Source: Candidatus Omnitrophota bacterium (GTDB lineage Bacteria; Omnitrophota; Gorgyraeia; Gorgyraeales; Gorgyraeaceae). From it: a stretch of 13,521 nt of DNA. The position numbers and the translations under genes are program-made. Where the stretch lies: the NCBI GenBank assembly GCA_013202925.1, contig JABMRA010000019.1:1-13521 (forward strand), read 5' to 3'. The notes below the pieces were generated by a model. That model saw nothing but the letters and a program-made list of their open reading frames with translations. It was not told the origin of the DNA and did no database searches. This document shows, in pieces, positions 5,289 to 12,162 of this stretch (positions are counted from its first letter, which is position 1; each line of letters starts with the position of its first letter).

Positions 5289-7376
5289 TTAACTATCAAT
5301 CCTCTCCATTACCAGGCGATAGACCTCGTCCACGCCGATCTTCCCCATGCATCGGATATTCCTGCAGTCGGATTTATAGCACGGAGAGCAGGTCAGTTCC
5401 TTTTTTATAATAATGCCTTTTTCTGTCGGCTCGAAATGCATCCTGGGATCAGTGGGGCCGAAAAGCGCGATAAAATTAGTGCCCATGCTCGAGGCAATAT
5501 GCATGGGGGCGCTGTCGCCTGTGACAAAGACCCTGCATCTCTTGATCAATGCGGCAAGCTGCGTAATAGTGGTCTTGCCGGCCGCGTCTATGACCTTGCT
5601 GCGCGCAGCAGCCACGAAATCATTTACAAGACCCCTCTCGCCTTCTGACGCGGTAACAACGACCCTTATGTCTTCTTTCGCCAGCATATCTGAAAGTCTC
5701 GTAAAACATTCGAGCGGCCAGCGTTTTGTCTTCCAGCTGCCTCCTATGTTGATCCCGACAAGCACCTGCTTGTCCCTCACCCATTCATTTTTCAAAAAAT
5801 TATCTACATACTGAAAATCCTCTTTGCCCGGCCATATCTCGAGACGCTTGGAGGCGCCCATTGTATTCACGCCTGAGTGTTTCAGCACCCTGAATTGCTC
5901 CTCGATAGGCCCTGCGCCGATCTTTAAATATTTCAATCTATTATTTAAAAGAAATCCCCATTTATTATTGTAGCCGGATCTTCTGGGGACAGTGCCCAGC
6001 CACGCGATGATATGACTCGGCCGGTTGTTCTGCAGATCTATGGACATGTCAAAGGCCTTGCGTCTTACGGTCCGGCCCATCCTTACGATGCCCCTTATGC
6101 CTTTATCATTGCCATTTCTGTCGTAAAGGATGAGGTCGTCTATATACGGGCATTTCTTCAACACCCTCCTGGATTCTGCACCCACCAGCACGCTTATAAA
6201 GGCATTGGGAAAATCATTCCGGATCGCGCGTATGCTGGGGACAGCCAGTATCACGTCTCCTATCGCGCCTATCTTTATCACTAAAATCCTTTTTTTATTT
6301 ATTACGTCCTCGTAAAGCTTTATGGTATCGTCTGCCATACGAATAAGGCTGTATTCCTTCTCGACCTTTTCCCTGGCCCTGACCGCGAGGTTCCTGGCGA
6401 GCGCCCTGTCCTTCAGCAATCTCACGATAGAATCCACCATCTCTATGATATCGCCCGGCTTTACGAGCAGGCCTGTTCTTTCATGTTCCACGATGTCAAC
6501 TGCCCCTCCTATGCGCGTGGCAATAACAGGCACGCCGCTCGCGCCTGCCTCAATAATAACCCTGCCGAACGCCTCCTGACCTACGGACGGAAGCACCAGC
6601 AGGTCGAGGCCGGACATTATCCTGGGTATGTCGCTACGCGAACCCGCAAACTCTACTATCCTTTCTATGTCGAGCTTGCGGATCAATGCCTTTAAATTCT
6701 CCTTGTATTCTGGTTTGTCTTCGGGCGCATCGCCCACGATCCCTATCTTTACTTTTGGGAAGATCCTCGCCACCCTTGCGATTGCCTGCAAAAAGAACGC
6801 ATGGCCTTTTATGGGTGTGATCCTTCCGACAACCCCGATCTTAAACTCCGCCTTGTGGTGGGACGGGTCAGGAGGGTTAAATCTGAATTTCTCAAGGTCA
6901 ACGCCTCTCGGGATAAATCTTATCCTCTCGCGCGGTACACCAAATGCCTCTATCATGTGCCGGCCGATTACGTTGGAGGCCACGATCACGAACCTGCCCC
7001 AGCCCATTACGCGGCTTAAAACATGTGTTGAGTAATAACCGTGGGCAGTGGTAATAAAACTGGCTTTGGTGCGCCTCGTGGCAAAAAATGCGATGATAGC
7101 AGGCACGCGGGAACGGGCGTGCACGATGTCTATATTCTCCTCTTTTATAATGTAGCGCAATTTTTTTATCATCTTTATTGCTGTAAACAATGACTTTTTA
7201 TGCACGGGAAGCTTGATGTGCCTTGCGTTCAGCGCCAGGAGCTCCTTTACCATGCCTCCGCCATTGGACACGACAATAACGCTGTGGCCTCTCTTAATAA
7301 GCTCTCTGGAGAGATCTACAGTCCCTGTCTCAACACCACCCACATCCAGCATTGGAAGTATTTGTAAGATATTCAT
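5289..7376 (-). CDS. GT4–GT9 fusion glycosyltransferase
   Basis: A 695-aa two-domain protein in one open frame. Residues 1-360 are a full GT4 enzyme: ILQILPMLDVGGVETG start, VGRITPIKGH (183-192), and QEAFGRVIIEAG with E-x7-E at Glu268/Glu276. Residues 361-695 are a full GT9 enzyme: RILVIKIGAIGD (363-374), NIGGSWKTKRWP (543-554), TGDSAPMHIAS (Asp621), FGPTDP, and cysteines 663, 666, 671 and 676. There is no linker. One protein would add two different sugars or two successive residues to the LPS core. It starts 8 bp after the acyltransferase–ELM1 gene. The junction holds an A7 run (6296-6290) followed by GGA, and a GTG with good SD spacing; with A6 the GT4 half would stop at TAG (see findings). 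Each domain is certain; that one polypeptide is made is likely but rests on that run. Confidence 0.85.
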   Translation of the reverse strand: MNILQILPMLDVGGVETGTVDLSRELIKRGHSVIVVSNGGGMVKELLALNARHIKLPVHKKSLFTAIKMIKKLRYIIKEENIDIVHARSRVPAIIAFFATRRTKASFITTAHGYYSTHVLSRVMGWGRFVIVASNVIGRHMIEAFGVPRERIRFIPRGVDLEKFRFNPPDPSHHKAEFKIGVVGRITPIKGHAFFLQAIARVARIFPKVKIGIVGDAPEDKPEYKENLKALIRKLDIERIVEFAGSRSDIPRIMSGLDLLVLPSVGQEAFGRVIIEAGASGVPVIATRIGGAVDIVEHERTGLLVKPGDIIEMVDSIVRLLKDRALARNLAVRAREKVEKEYSLIRMADDTIKLYEDVINKKRILVIKIGAIGDVILAVPSIRAIRNDFPNAFISVLVGAESRRVLKKCPYIDDLILYDRNGNDKGIRGIVRMGRTVRRKAFDMSIDLQNNRPSHIIAWLGTVPRRSGYNNKWGFLLNNRLKYLKIGAGPIEEQFRVLKHSGVNTMGASKRLEIWPGKEDFQYVDNFLKNEWVRDKQVLVGINIGGSWKTKRWPLECFTRLSDMLAKEDIRVVVTASEGERGLVNDFVAAARSKVIDAAGKTTITQLAALIKRCRVFVTGDSAPMHIASSMGTNFIALFGPTDPRMHFEPTEKGIIIKKELTCSPCYKSDCRNIRCMGKIGVDEVYRLVMERIDS

Positions 7377-7384
7377 GGTCTTAG

Positions 7385-9376
7385 CTATATCACAGCCTGC
7401 AGGCGCTCGGTTATCTTTTTCCTGTCGTCCAGCCTCTTTACTGCTGGCCTTTGTTGTAAAATGTCCTTTATTAAATCGTAGACCTTGTCCGGCTCCGCGG
7501 TATTTATGTAACCCTGCTTTTCAAGATTCTCAACCACTCTGCCATATTTTTCCTTGTCCCTTGTCGCCTGTCGCTTGTCGCTAAAAACTATTACATATTT
7601 ACCGCCACTCGCTGCCTCTGATATCATGGAGATCGACTCAGGGGAGACCACTACGACCTCGCTCGAGGAAAATATCTCTGGTACTACCGCCTCTCTATTT
7701 TTTTCATTGGCGATCACCAACAGCTTGCATCTCTTGTTATTGCCGAGCCTCTCTTTTAAAAATTCGTCGATCTCGAGCGACGTCCTTCGGGAGGTTGAGG
7801 CAAATATATCCAGGCCCGTCTCCTCGGCTATCTTCAAAATCCCATCCACCACCTTCACAACGGTTTCTTTCGTCAATCTGAAATTTTTCGCATCTCCTCC
7901 GATTAAGAGGCCGATGCCGTGATTCGTCGTTCGTCGTTCGTCGTTTCCGCCTTCGCCACGCCTGCCTGCCGGCAAGGCAGGGCTTCGGCGGACAGGCGTG
8001 ATTCGATTGGGCGCTGCTTCTGTGATCAAAATATTGGAATTGACCCTTCCTGGCGCATCATGCCTGGGCAAAATTACAACGTCAAAGCTCTTTCCGCGGC
8101 CCAGGCCAGGATTCATTACGCAGATGCCCTTGGCATTGTTCTCGTATTTTAGAAAAATATTTGCGGCTACGGTCGCGGCGCCGCAGGAAACAACTATATC
8201 AGCATAATGATTCTTAATGCTGTCAAAGGATTCCTTTTTCAAAAGAAACCTCAGGCAGCGCATGCATCCCTGACATCGCCTGCTCGCAAAAATACTGGAC
8301 GCGTCAAGAAGCATCCTTGCGAATCTGTTTTTAAATTTCACCTCAACCACATCTATCTTGACAACCGGCCTTTCCACGATGCCCCGGGCCTTAAGCCTTG
8401 AGCCCAGCGCCTCTTCAACCATCTCAGCCACTGCCCTTGCCTGATTGAGGTGTCCTGCCTTTCCGTCACTCAGGACCAAAACCGCGCGCACGGGCGTACT
8501 CTTCCACCTCTTGTGCGACCAGAGCCACTGGTCCGGAAACCTTTTTATAAAGGCTTCGAGGATGCTGGTGATCTTTTCCAGATTTGCCTTTAGGTCCTTT
8601 TTTTTATCCTGCGTATTGATAAGTCCCAGGGGTTCCCCGATTTCTAACACGTGTCCCTTGGGACCGACTCGCAGTGTAAAAGAAGGAAGGATTATTGCGC
8701 CGGTCCTCAAGGCAAAGCTTACAGCGCCCTGCGCCGTAGAAGCAGGCCTGCCTAAAAACTCCACAAACACGCCGTTCGCCCCTGCATCCTGGTCAGCAAG
8801 CATGGCCACTATGCCGTTATCGTGAAGCGTCTTTATGATATCCCTGACCGAAAAGCCCTTTGCGACAACCTTGCATCCTGTCATCTCCCTGTATCTATTC
8901 AGGAGATTGTTCAACCTGGCGTATTTTTGCTCTCTTGCAAAGACATACATGCCGTAACCCCTGGCGCTTGTAGCCAGAGACGAGATCTCCCAGTTGCCAA
9001 AGTGCGCGGCCAGGATTATAACGCCCTTGCCCTTATCGCGCGCTGCCCTGATCCTATCAATATTTTCGATAGACACATATTTGCCCAGATACCCCTTGCC
9101 CATGACAGGTACCTTCAGAAGCTCTATAATGCTCATGCCAAGGTTTCTAAAATGCTGCCTGCTGATCCCACTGATCTCCCCGGCGTCTTTCTCAGGAAAG
9201 GCTGCCTTTAGATTTGCGTATGCGATCGAGCGGCGTTTGACGTTTACAAGACAGGCAAGATCTCCCCCGCGCCTCCCTATCCACAGAGCAACAGCCAGCG
9301 GCATGCAGCGCAAGAACGCGCTAAAGACCTTAACTGTTATAAATCCCAGAAAGTCTATTATAGAATCCTTGTTCAT
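7385..9376 (-). CDS. Fusion of LpxL-type lipid A acyltransferase and ELM1-family domain
   Basis: A 663-aa protein. Residues 1-292 match the LpxL/HtrB late acyltransferases, which add a secondary acyl chain to lipid A: a hydrophobic N-terminus, AHFGNWE with the H-x4-E pair (His125, Glu130), DQDAGANGVFVEFLGR (195-210), and PDQWLWSHKRWK (281-292). Residues 296-640 match the ELM1 family (COG3660 / PF06258): LSDGKAGHLNQ (302-312), LLIGGDAKNF (490-499), SPESISMISEA (578-588). ELM1-like proteins are often encoded beside LPS genes in bacteria; their reaction is not established. A CQGCMRC motif (368-374) could bind metal. Two stretches in the ELM1 half are encoded by repeats: about 460-485 (palindrome plus heptamers) and 600-609 (heptamers). 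The start overlaps lpxK by 47 bp but gives a normal LpxL N-terminus. An internal GTG (8491-8489) with GGAAG upstream precedes the ELM1 half. Confidence 0.82.
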   Translation of the reverse strand: MNKDSIIDFLGFITVKVFSAFLRCMPLAVALWIGRRGGDLACLVNVKRRSIAYANLKAAFPEKDAGEISGISRQHFRNLGMSIIELLKVPVMGKGYLGKYVSIENIDRIRAARDKGKGVIILAAHFGNWEISSLATSARGYGMYVFAREQKYARLNNLLNRYREMTGCKVVAKGFSVRDIIKTLHDNGIVAMLADQDAGANGVFVEFLGRPASTAQGAVSFALRTGAIILPSFTLRVGPKGHVLEIGEPLGLINTQDKKKDLKANLEKITSILEAFIKRFPDQWLWSHKRWKSTPVRAVLVLSDGKAGHLNQARAVAEMVEEALGSRLKARGIVERPVVKIDVVEVKFKNRFARMLLDASSIFASRRCQGCMRCLRFLLKKESFDSIKNHYADIVVSCGAATVAANIFLKYENNAKGICVMNPGLGRGKSFDVVILPRHDAPGRVNSNILITEAAPNRITPVRRSPALPAGRRGEGGNDERRTTNHGIGLLIGGDAKNFRLTKETVVKVVDGILKIAEETGLDIFASTSRRTSLEIDEFLKERLGNNKRCKLLVIANEKNREAVVPEIFSSSEVVVVSPESISMISEAASGGKYVIVFSDKRQATRDKEKYGRVVENLEKQGYINTAEPDKVYDLIKDILQQRPAVKRLDDRKKITERLQAVI
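7552..7579. repeat. Heptamer array (CTTGTC type) inside the acyltransferase–ELM1 gene
   Basis: Four 7-bp units CCTTGTC CCTTGTC (7552-7565) and GCCTGTC GCTTGTC (7566-7579). On the coding strand they encode most of SDKRQATRDKEK near residues 599-610, between VIVFSD and YGRVVENL. The stretch sits between conserved parts and looks like a tolerated surface insertion. A gain or loss of one unit would shift the frame, since 7 is not a multiple of 3. Confidence 0.6.
7918..8005. repeat. Composite insertion: heptamer array plus GC-rich palindrome flanked by 9-bp direct repeats
   Basis: CGTGATTCG occurs at 7918-7926 and again at 7997-8005. Between them are three 7-bp units (ATTCGTC GTTCGTC GTTCGTC, 7922-7942) and a palindrome: outer TCCGCC (7946-7951) / GGCGGA (7987-7992), inner CCTGCC TGCC (7961-7970) / GGCA A GGCAGG (7971-7981). 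Read in the gene's frame it gives a low-complexity segment with ALPAGRRGEGG and NDERRTTN, between AAPNRITP and GLLIGGDAKN, both of which look like normal ELM1 sequence. LPAGR-type palindromes recur in many environmental genomes. An inserted repeat tolerated in frame is the best explanation. Confidence 0.6.
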
Positions 9377-10292
9377 TGTCGATGATATTCAGGTCGATGT
9401 GCAAAATCGTGAATCGTGAATCGTGAATCGTGAATCGCGATAATTTTACAGCATCTTTTTCGGTTGAAATTATTGCGTTGATATTATTTTTTGTGCAATA
9501 ATCTCCTATCTTCTCCAAATCCCTTTTTGTATACCAATGGTGATCACGAAAGATAAAATGCCTTTTAAATTTTAAACCGATCTTTAAAATAGTTTTTTCA
9601 AATGATCCGGGATTGCCCACAGCCGAAAGCAGGACTATGTCCTTATTCTTTAATATCTCTATATCCACCAGCTGCTCGTCGGAAAGCCTGTAAAAATGCG
9701 CAGGCCTGTGGATAGATTTGGCGATCACTGCCTTTGGATTTATCTCCCTTAGCCTCTTTGTCAACGCATTAGTATCCTGAACAAGGTCTGCCCTTGTAAT
9801 CAAAAACACGTCCGCCCTTTTCAGTCCGTCCAGGCCTTCTCGCATGGAACCAGCCGGGATAACCAATCCATTGCCAAACGCATTAGTAGCATCTACGCAG
9901 ACAATGTCCAGGTCCCGCCTTAACCGCCTGTATTGAAAACCGTCATCAAGCAAAAGCGTATCCACTGAATGCCCCTGTATTGCCTGTCTGCCTGTTTTGA
10001 CCCTGTCCTTTCCGGCCATAATCGGCACTTTAGGAACAAGCCGCGAAAAGAGCTTTATCTCGTCTCTGCCATAGCCCCTTAAAAGAATCGCGGGTTTCTT
10101 ACCCTCTTTTAAAAGCGCCTTTGCAATCGAGGCAACCGCCGGCGTCTTGCCTGTCCCGCCCCACGTAATATTCCCCACGCTTATGACCTTTGCGCCAAGC
10201 GCACACTGCTTAAAAATCCCGCGCCTATAAAAAAAATTGCGCAGCGCAGCCGCAATATAATAAATAAATGAAAAAAGAATAAGTACTTTCAT
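9330..10292 (-). CDS. lpxK: Tetraacyldisaccharide 4'-kinase
   Basis: LpxK phosphorylates the 4' position of the tetraacyl-disaccharide-1-phosphate precursor to give lipid IVA, at the inner membrane. The 320-aa protein has an N-terminal hydrophobic anchor (about 2-18), the Walker A loop WGGTGKTP (44-51), LLLDDGFQYRRLRRD (113-127), FGNGLVIPAGSMRE (139-151), DHHWYT (250-255) and TEKDAVK (277-283). Between RGYGR and VPIMAGKDRV it is about 15-17 residues shorter than E. coli LpxK and has RDEI where that enzyme has GDEP. A heptamer array (9407-9437) encodes SRFTIHDSRFTI near the C-terminus. The stop lies 47 bp inside the next gene. The start is preceded by a G-rich GGGCGGGGG; a 12-bp hairpin lies between it and the permease gene. 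Confidence 0.92.
   Translation of the reverse strand: MKVLILFSFIYYIAAALRNFFYRRGIFKQCALGAKVISVGNITWGGTGKTPAVASIAKALLKEGKKPAILLRGYGRDEIKLFSRLVPKVPIMAGKDRVKTGRQAIQGHSVDTLLLDDGFQYRRLRRDLDIVCVDATNAFGNGLVIPAGSMREGLDGLKRADVFLITRADLVQDTNALTKRLREINPKAVIAKSIHRPAHFYRLSDEQLVDIEILKNKDIVLLSAVGNPGSFEKTILKIGLKFKRHFIFRDHHWYTKRDLEKIGDYCTKNNINAIISTEKDAVKLSRFTIHDSRFTILHIDLNIIDNEQGFYNRLSGIYNS
9407..9437. repeat. Heptamer array (TCGTGAA) at the 3' end of lpxK
   Basis: Four exact tandem copies of TCGTGAA (9407-9434) plus a partial fifth (TCG). In lpxK they encode part of LSRFTIHDSRFTI, just before the last strand of the protein. The array ends 31 bp before the start codon of the acyltransferase–ELM1 gene, so it also lies in that gene's translation initiation region. 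It is the most exact of the five arrays, which suggests recent expansion. Confidence 0.8.
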
Positions 10293-10309
10293 GCCCCCGC
10301 CCAGCTAAA

Positions 10310-10342
10310 GTTTACATTTTTGACAATGTTAAAAATGTAAAC
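10310..10342. repeat. 12-bp inverted repeat between the permease and lpxK genes
   Basis: GTTTACATTTTT (10310-10321) and AAAAATGTAAAC (10331-10342) are perfect complements with a 9-nt loop. It fills much of the 58-bp gap between the permease stop and the lpxK start. In minus-strand RNA the stem is AT-rich and is followed by only TTT, so it is at most a weak attenuator or a processing/stability element; a dispersed repeat is also possible. Confidence 0.5.
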
Positions 10343-10350
10343 CTTGCGGA

Positions 10351-11628
10351 TTAAAAAAGTCCTGCCAATATCAAAATGGTTACAAAGATAAGGGATGCGA
10401 CGGCTACGACCGTGGCTGAAGAAAGCCATGTCTTGATATCAATAGGGCTCCTGGATTTTTTACTTATAGATATGCCGATAATACTTGCGGCGGAGCCGGT
10501 AGGTAGGCCGGCTGCGCCAAACCCAACACCAATGGCAAGGATCCACCATAACGATCCGCCATTGATCCCTAAGCCCGAAAGGGTCTTTATAATGGGTATC
10601 ATGATCATAGTAAAAGGCACTGCGCCTATCATGGATGAAAAGATCCCTGTCACCCACAAGAGAACGATTTTATAGAGCCGGATATCTACGTCCGCCAGAA
10701 ATACTGTCTTTTTTGCCAGGTGAGATAAGATACCTGTCTCCTGCAGCCCGCCTACGATAACAAAGAAACATGTAAAAAATGCCAGCAGCGGCCACTCGAC
10801 ATCATGAAATATGTCTTCAGGGTTTGGCCTCAATAACAAAAATGCCAGCCCCGCGCCAAGCAATGCGATAAATGACGGGTATAGCCCAAGACTCTCATGG
10901 AGAAAAAAAAGCGAGAATGTGACGCCAAGGGCCAGGAGACACTTCAGCATGCCCCGCGGATCCTTTATTGCCTTTTTCGCGTCTATATTCAGAACGGCCT
11001 GAAAATTCCTAGGCTTACCGGACAATTGTTTTCTATGTATAAATTTGAGTATGAAAAGTGAAAAGAATACGACCACGAGAGTCACCGGAAAGAGATTGAC
11101 CAGAAAATCATTGAAGCTGAGTCCGGCGGCAGAGCCGATAAATATATTTGGCGGGTCGCCGACCAGCGTCGCAACCCCCCCTATTATCGAAAGCACTACC
11201 TCTGCCATCAAGATCGGCAAAGGATTGATCCCTAATATGTCGCATACAAGGATCGAGATAGGCACAATGATAACGATCGTCGTGACATTGTCCACCAGCA
11301 TGGAGATAAACGCGGTGGACACGCCAAGGATCGCCATGAGCTTCCAGGGCCTTCCTCCTGAGATCTTTGCCAGGGTTATCGCGATATATGTAAAAAATCC
11401 TGTCCTTTTGAGTATTGAGGTGATGATCATCATACCCAGAAGCAAGCCCAGTGTATTAAAATCAATCGCCAAAAGCGCCTTTTTCTGGGAGTAGAAACCC
11501 AGCATCTGGCCAACGATGATCATCAGGAGCGCGCCGCACGATACCGCAATGACCTTATCCATCTTTTCTGTTATGACCATATAAAGCGCTGCTATGAGTA
11601 TTGTTGAAGCGATTATAGGATTAAGCAT
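10351..11628 (-). CDS. ArsB/NhaD/SLC13-type (IT superfamily) membrane permease
   Basis: A 425-aa inner-membrane transporter with roughly 11-12 hydrophobic segments in two repeated halves separated by a charged loop near residues 196-228. Family motifs: FISMLVDNVTTIVII (107-121) and VATLVGDPPNIFIG (152-165), the hallmark of the ion transporter superfamily that includes ArsB, CitMHS and the human P protein. The second half has IGAVPFT (334-340) and GAAGLPTGSAASIIG (371-385). The substrate (arsenite, a dicarboxylate, an ion or other) cannot be assigned; no arsR or arsC is nearby, so arsenite export should not be assumed. It starts 2 nt after the CBS gene's stop, with GGAG inside that gene as SD, so the two are almost certainly co-translated. 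Its placement between waaA and lpxK is unexpected. Confidence 0.8.
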   Translation of the reverse strand: MLNPIIASTILIAALYMVITEKMDKVIAVSCGALLMIIVGQMLGFYSQKKALLAIDFNTLGLLLGMMIITSILKRTGFFTYIAITLAKISGGRPWKLMAILGVSTAFISMLVDNVTTIVIIVPISILVCDILGINPLPILMAEVVLSIIGGVATLVGDPPNIFIGSAAGLSFNDFLVNLFPVTLVVVFFSLFILKFIHRKQLSGKPRNFQAVLNIDAKKAIKDPRGMLKCLLALGVTFSLFFLHESLGLYPSFIALLGAGLAFLLLRPNPEDIFHDVEWPLLAFFTCFFVIVGGLQETGILSHLAKKTVFLADVDIRLYKIVLLWVTGIFSSMIGAVPFTMIMIPIIKTLSGLGINGGSLWWILAIGVGFGAAGLPTGSAASIIGISISKKSRSPIDIKTWLSSATVVAVASLIFVTILILAGLF

Positions 11629-11630
11629 TT

Positions 11631-12092
11631 CTATTTATCTCCGTTCTCCTCGAAAAATGCCTTGCAGATGTCACCTCGCGTGATCATGCCTTTAAGTACG
11701 TTGTCTTTTGCCACAAGTATCCTGCGGACGTTGTATTTTTTCATCACCGCGACTACCTTTAAGAGCGATACGTCCTCTTCCACCGTCACCGAGCCCTTTT
11801 TCATTATATCCTCTACGATAAAAAGCTCGAAGGAGGGCATGTTCTCGAATTCCTCATCCAGGGTCCCAAAATCATCTATATATATAATATTCTCTCCCAG
11901 CAGATCAAAGTAGTCAGGCAAAAAGACCGACAGGATCTCTGACTTTGTGACCATGCCGAGTATCTTTCTGTCCTTATCCACTACCGGGATGCCGCCGTAG
12001 CGCGTCTTCTTAAGGATACTGTAGATCTCCCGTATGCCGATAGAAGGGGAAACAGTGACAATGTCCTTTGACATAATATCTTTTGCTTTCAT
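11631..12092 (-). CDS. Tandem CBS-domain protein
   Basis: A 153-aa soluble protein made of two CBS domains. CBS1 covers about 3-55 (DIMSKDIVTVSPSI ... RYGGIPVVD ... GMVTKSEIL) and CBS2 about 92-147 (VEDIMKKGSVTVEEDVSL ... NVRRILVAKD ... GMITRGDICKAF). A linker (56-91) contains YFDLL and an acidic IDDFGTLDEEFEN stretch. CBS pairs bind adenine nucleotides (AMP, ATP, SAM) and usually sense energy state or control a partner. With only 2 bp to the permease gene, that transporter is the likely partner; this is inference. GGAGG stands 4 nt before the ATG, and a perfect consensus promoter lies just upstream, so this is probably the first gene of its transcript. Confidence 0.88.
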   Translation of the reverse strand: MKAKDIMSKDIVTVSPSIGIREIYSILKKTRYGGIPVVDKDRKILGMVTKSEILSVFLPDYFDLLGENIIYIDDFGTLDEEFENMPSFELFIVEDIMKKGSVTVEEDVSLLKVVAVMKKYNVRRILVAKDNVLKGMITRGDICKAFFEENGDK

Positions 12093-12125
12093 CTCGCCTC
12101 CATATACATCATATATTAATGCTAC

Positions 12126-12154
12126 ATTATAGTGGAAACAGGCGTGTTTGTCAA
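12126..12154 (-). promoter_or_regulatory. Consensus sigma-70-type promoter for the CBS–permease–lpxK unit
   Basis: On the minus strand TTGACA (12154-12149) is followed after exactly 17 bp by TATAAT (12131-12126), both perfect matches. It lies in the 70-bp gap after the waaA stop, and the start point would be near 12119, leaving a leader of about 27 nt that contains the GGAGG of the CBS gene. No terminator separates it from waaA, so waaA read-through may add to expression. The genes down to at least the deacetylase are closely packed and could share this transcript. Confidence 0.8.
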
Positions 12155-12162
12155 ATACTTGA

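Noticed and set aside
8445..8825. Open frames on the plus strand, such as this one and 11045-11494, 6628-7035 and 8994-9419
   Set aside because: They lie antisense to well-supported genes, show no recognisable motifs, and have compositions expected from the complementary frame.
7552..9437. CRISPR array suggested by short repeats
   Set aside because: Units are contiguous 7-mers without spacers, much too short for CRISPR repeats, and no cas genes are present.
10310..10342. Intrinsic terminator between the permease and lpxK
   Set aside because: The stem is AT-rich and only three Ts follow; the genes on both sides fit one transcript.
10351..11628. Arsenite efflux pump ArsB
   Set aside because: The fold and motifs place it in the same superfamily, but there is no ars gene nearby and the specificity residues cannot be judged, so only the superfamily is called.
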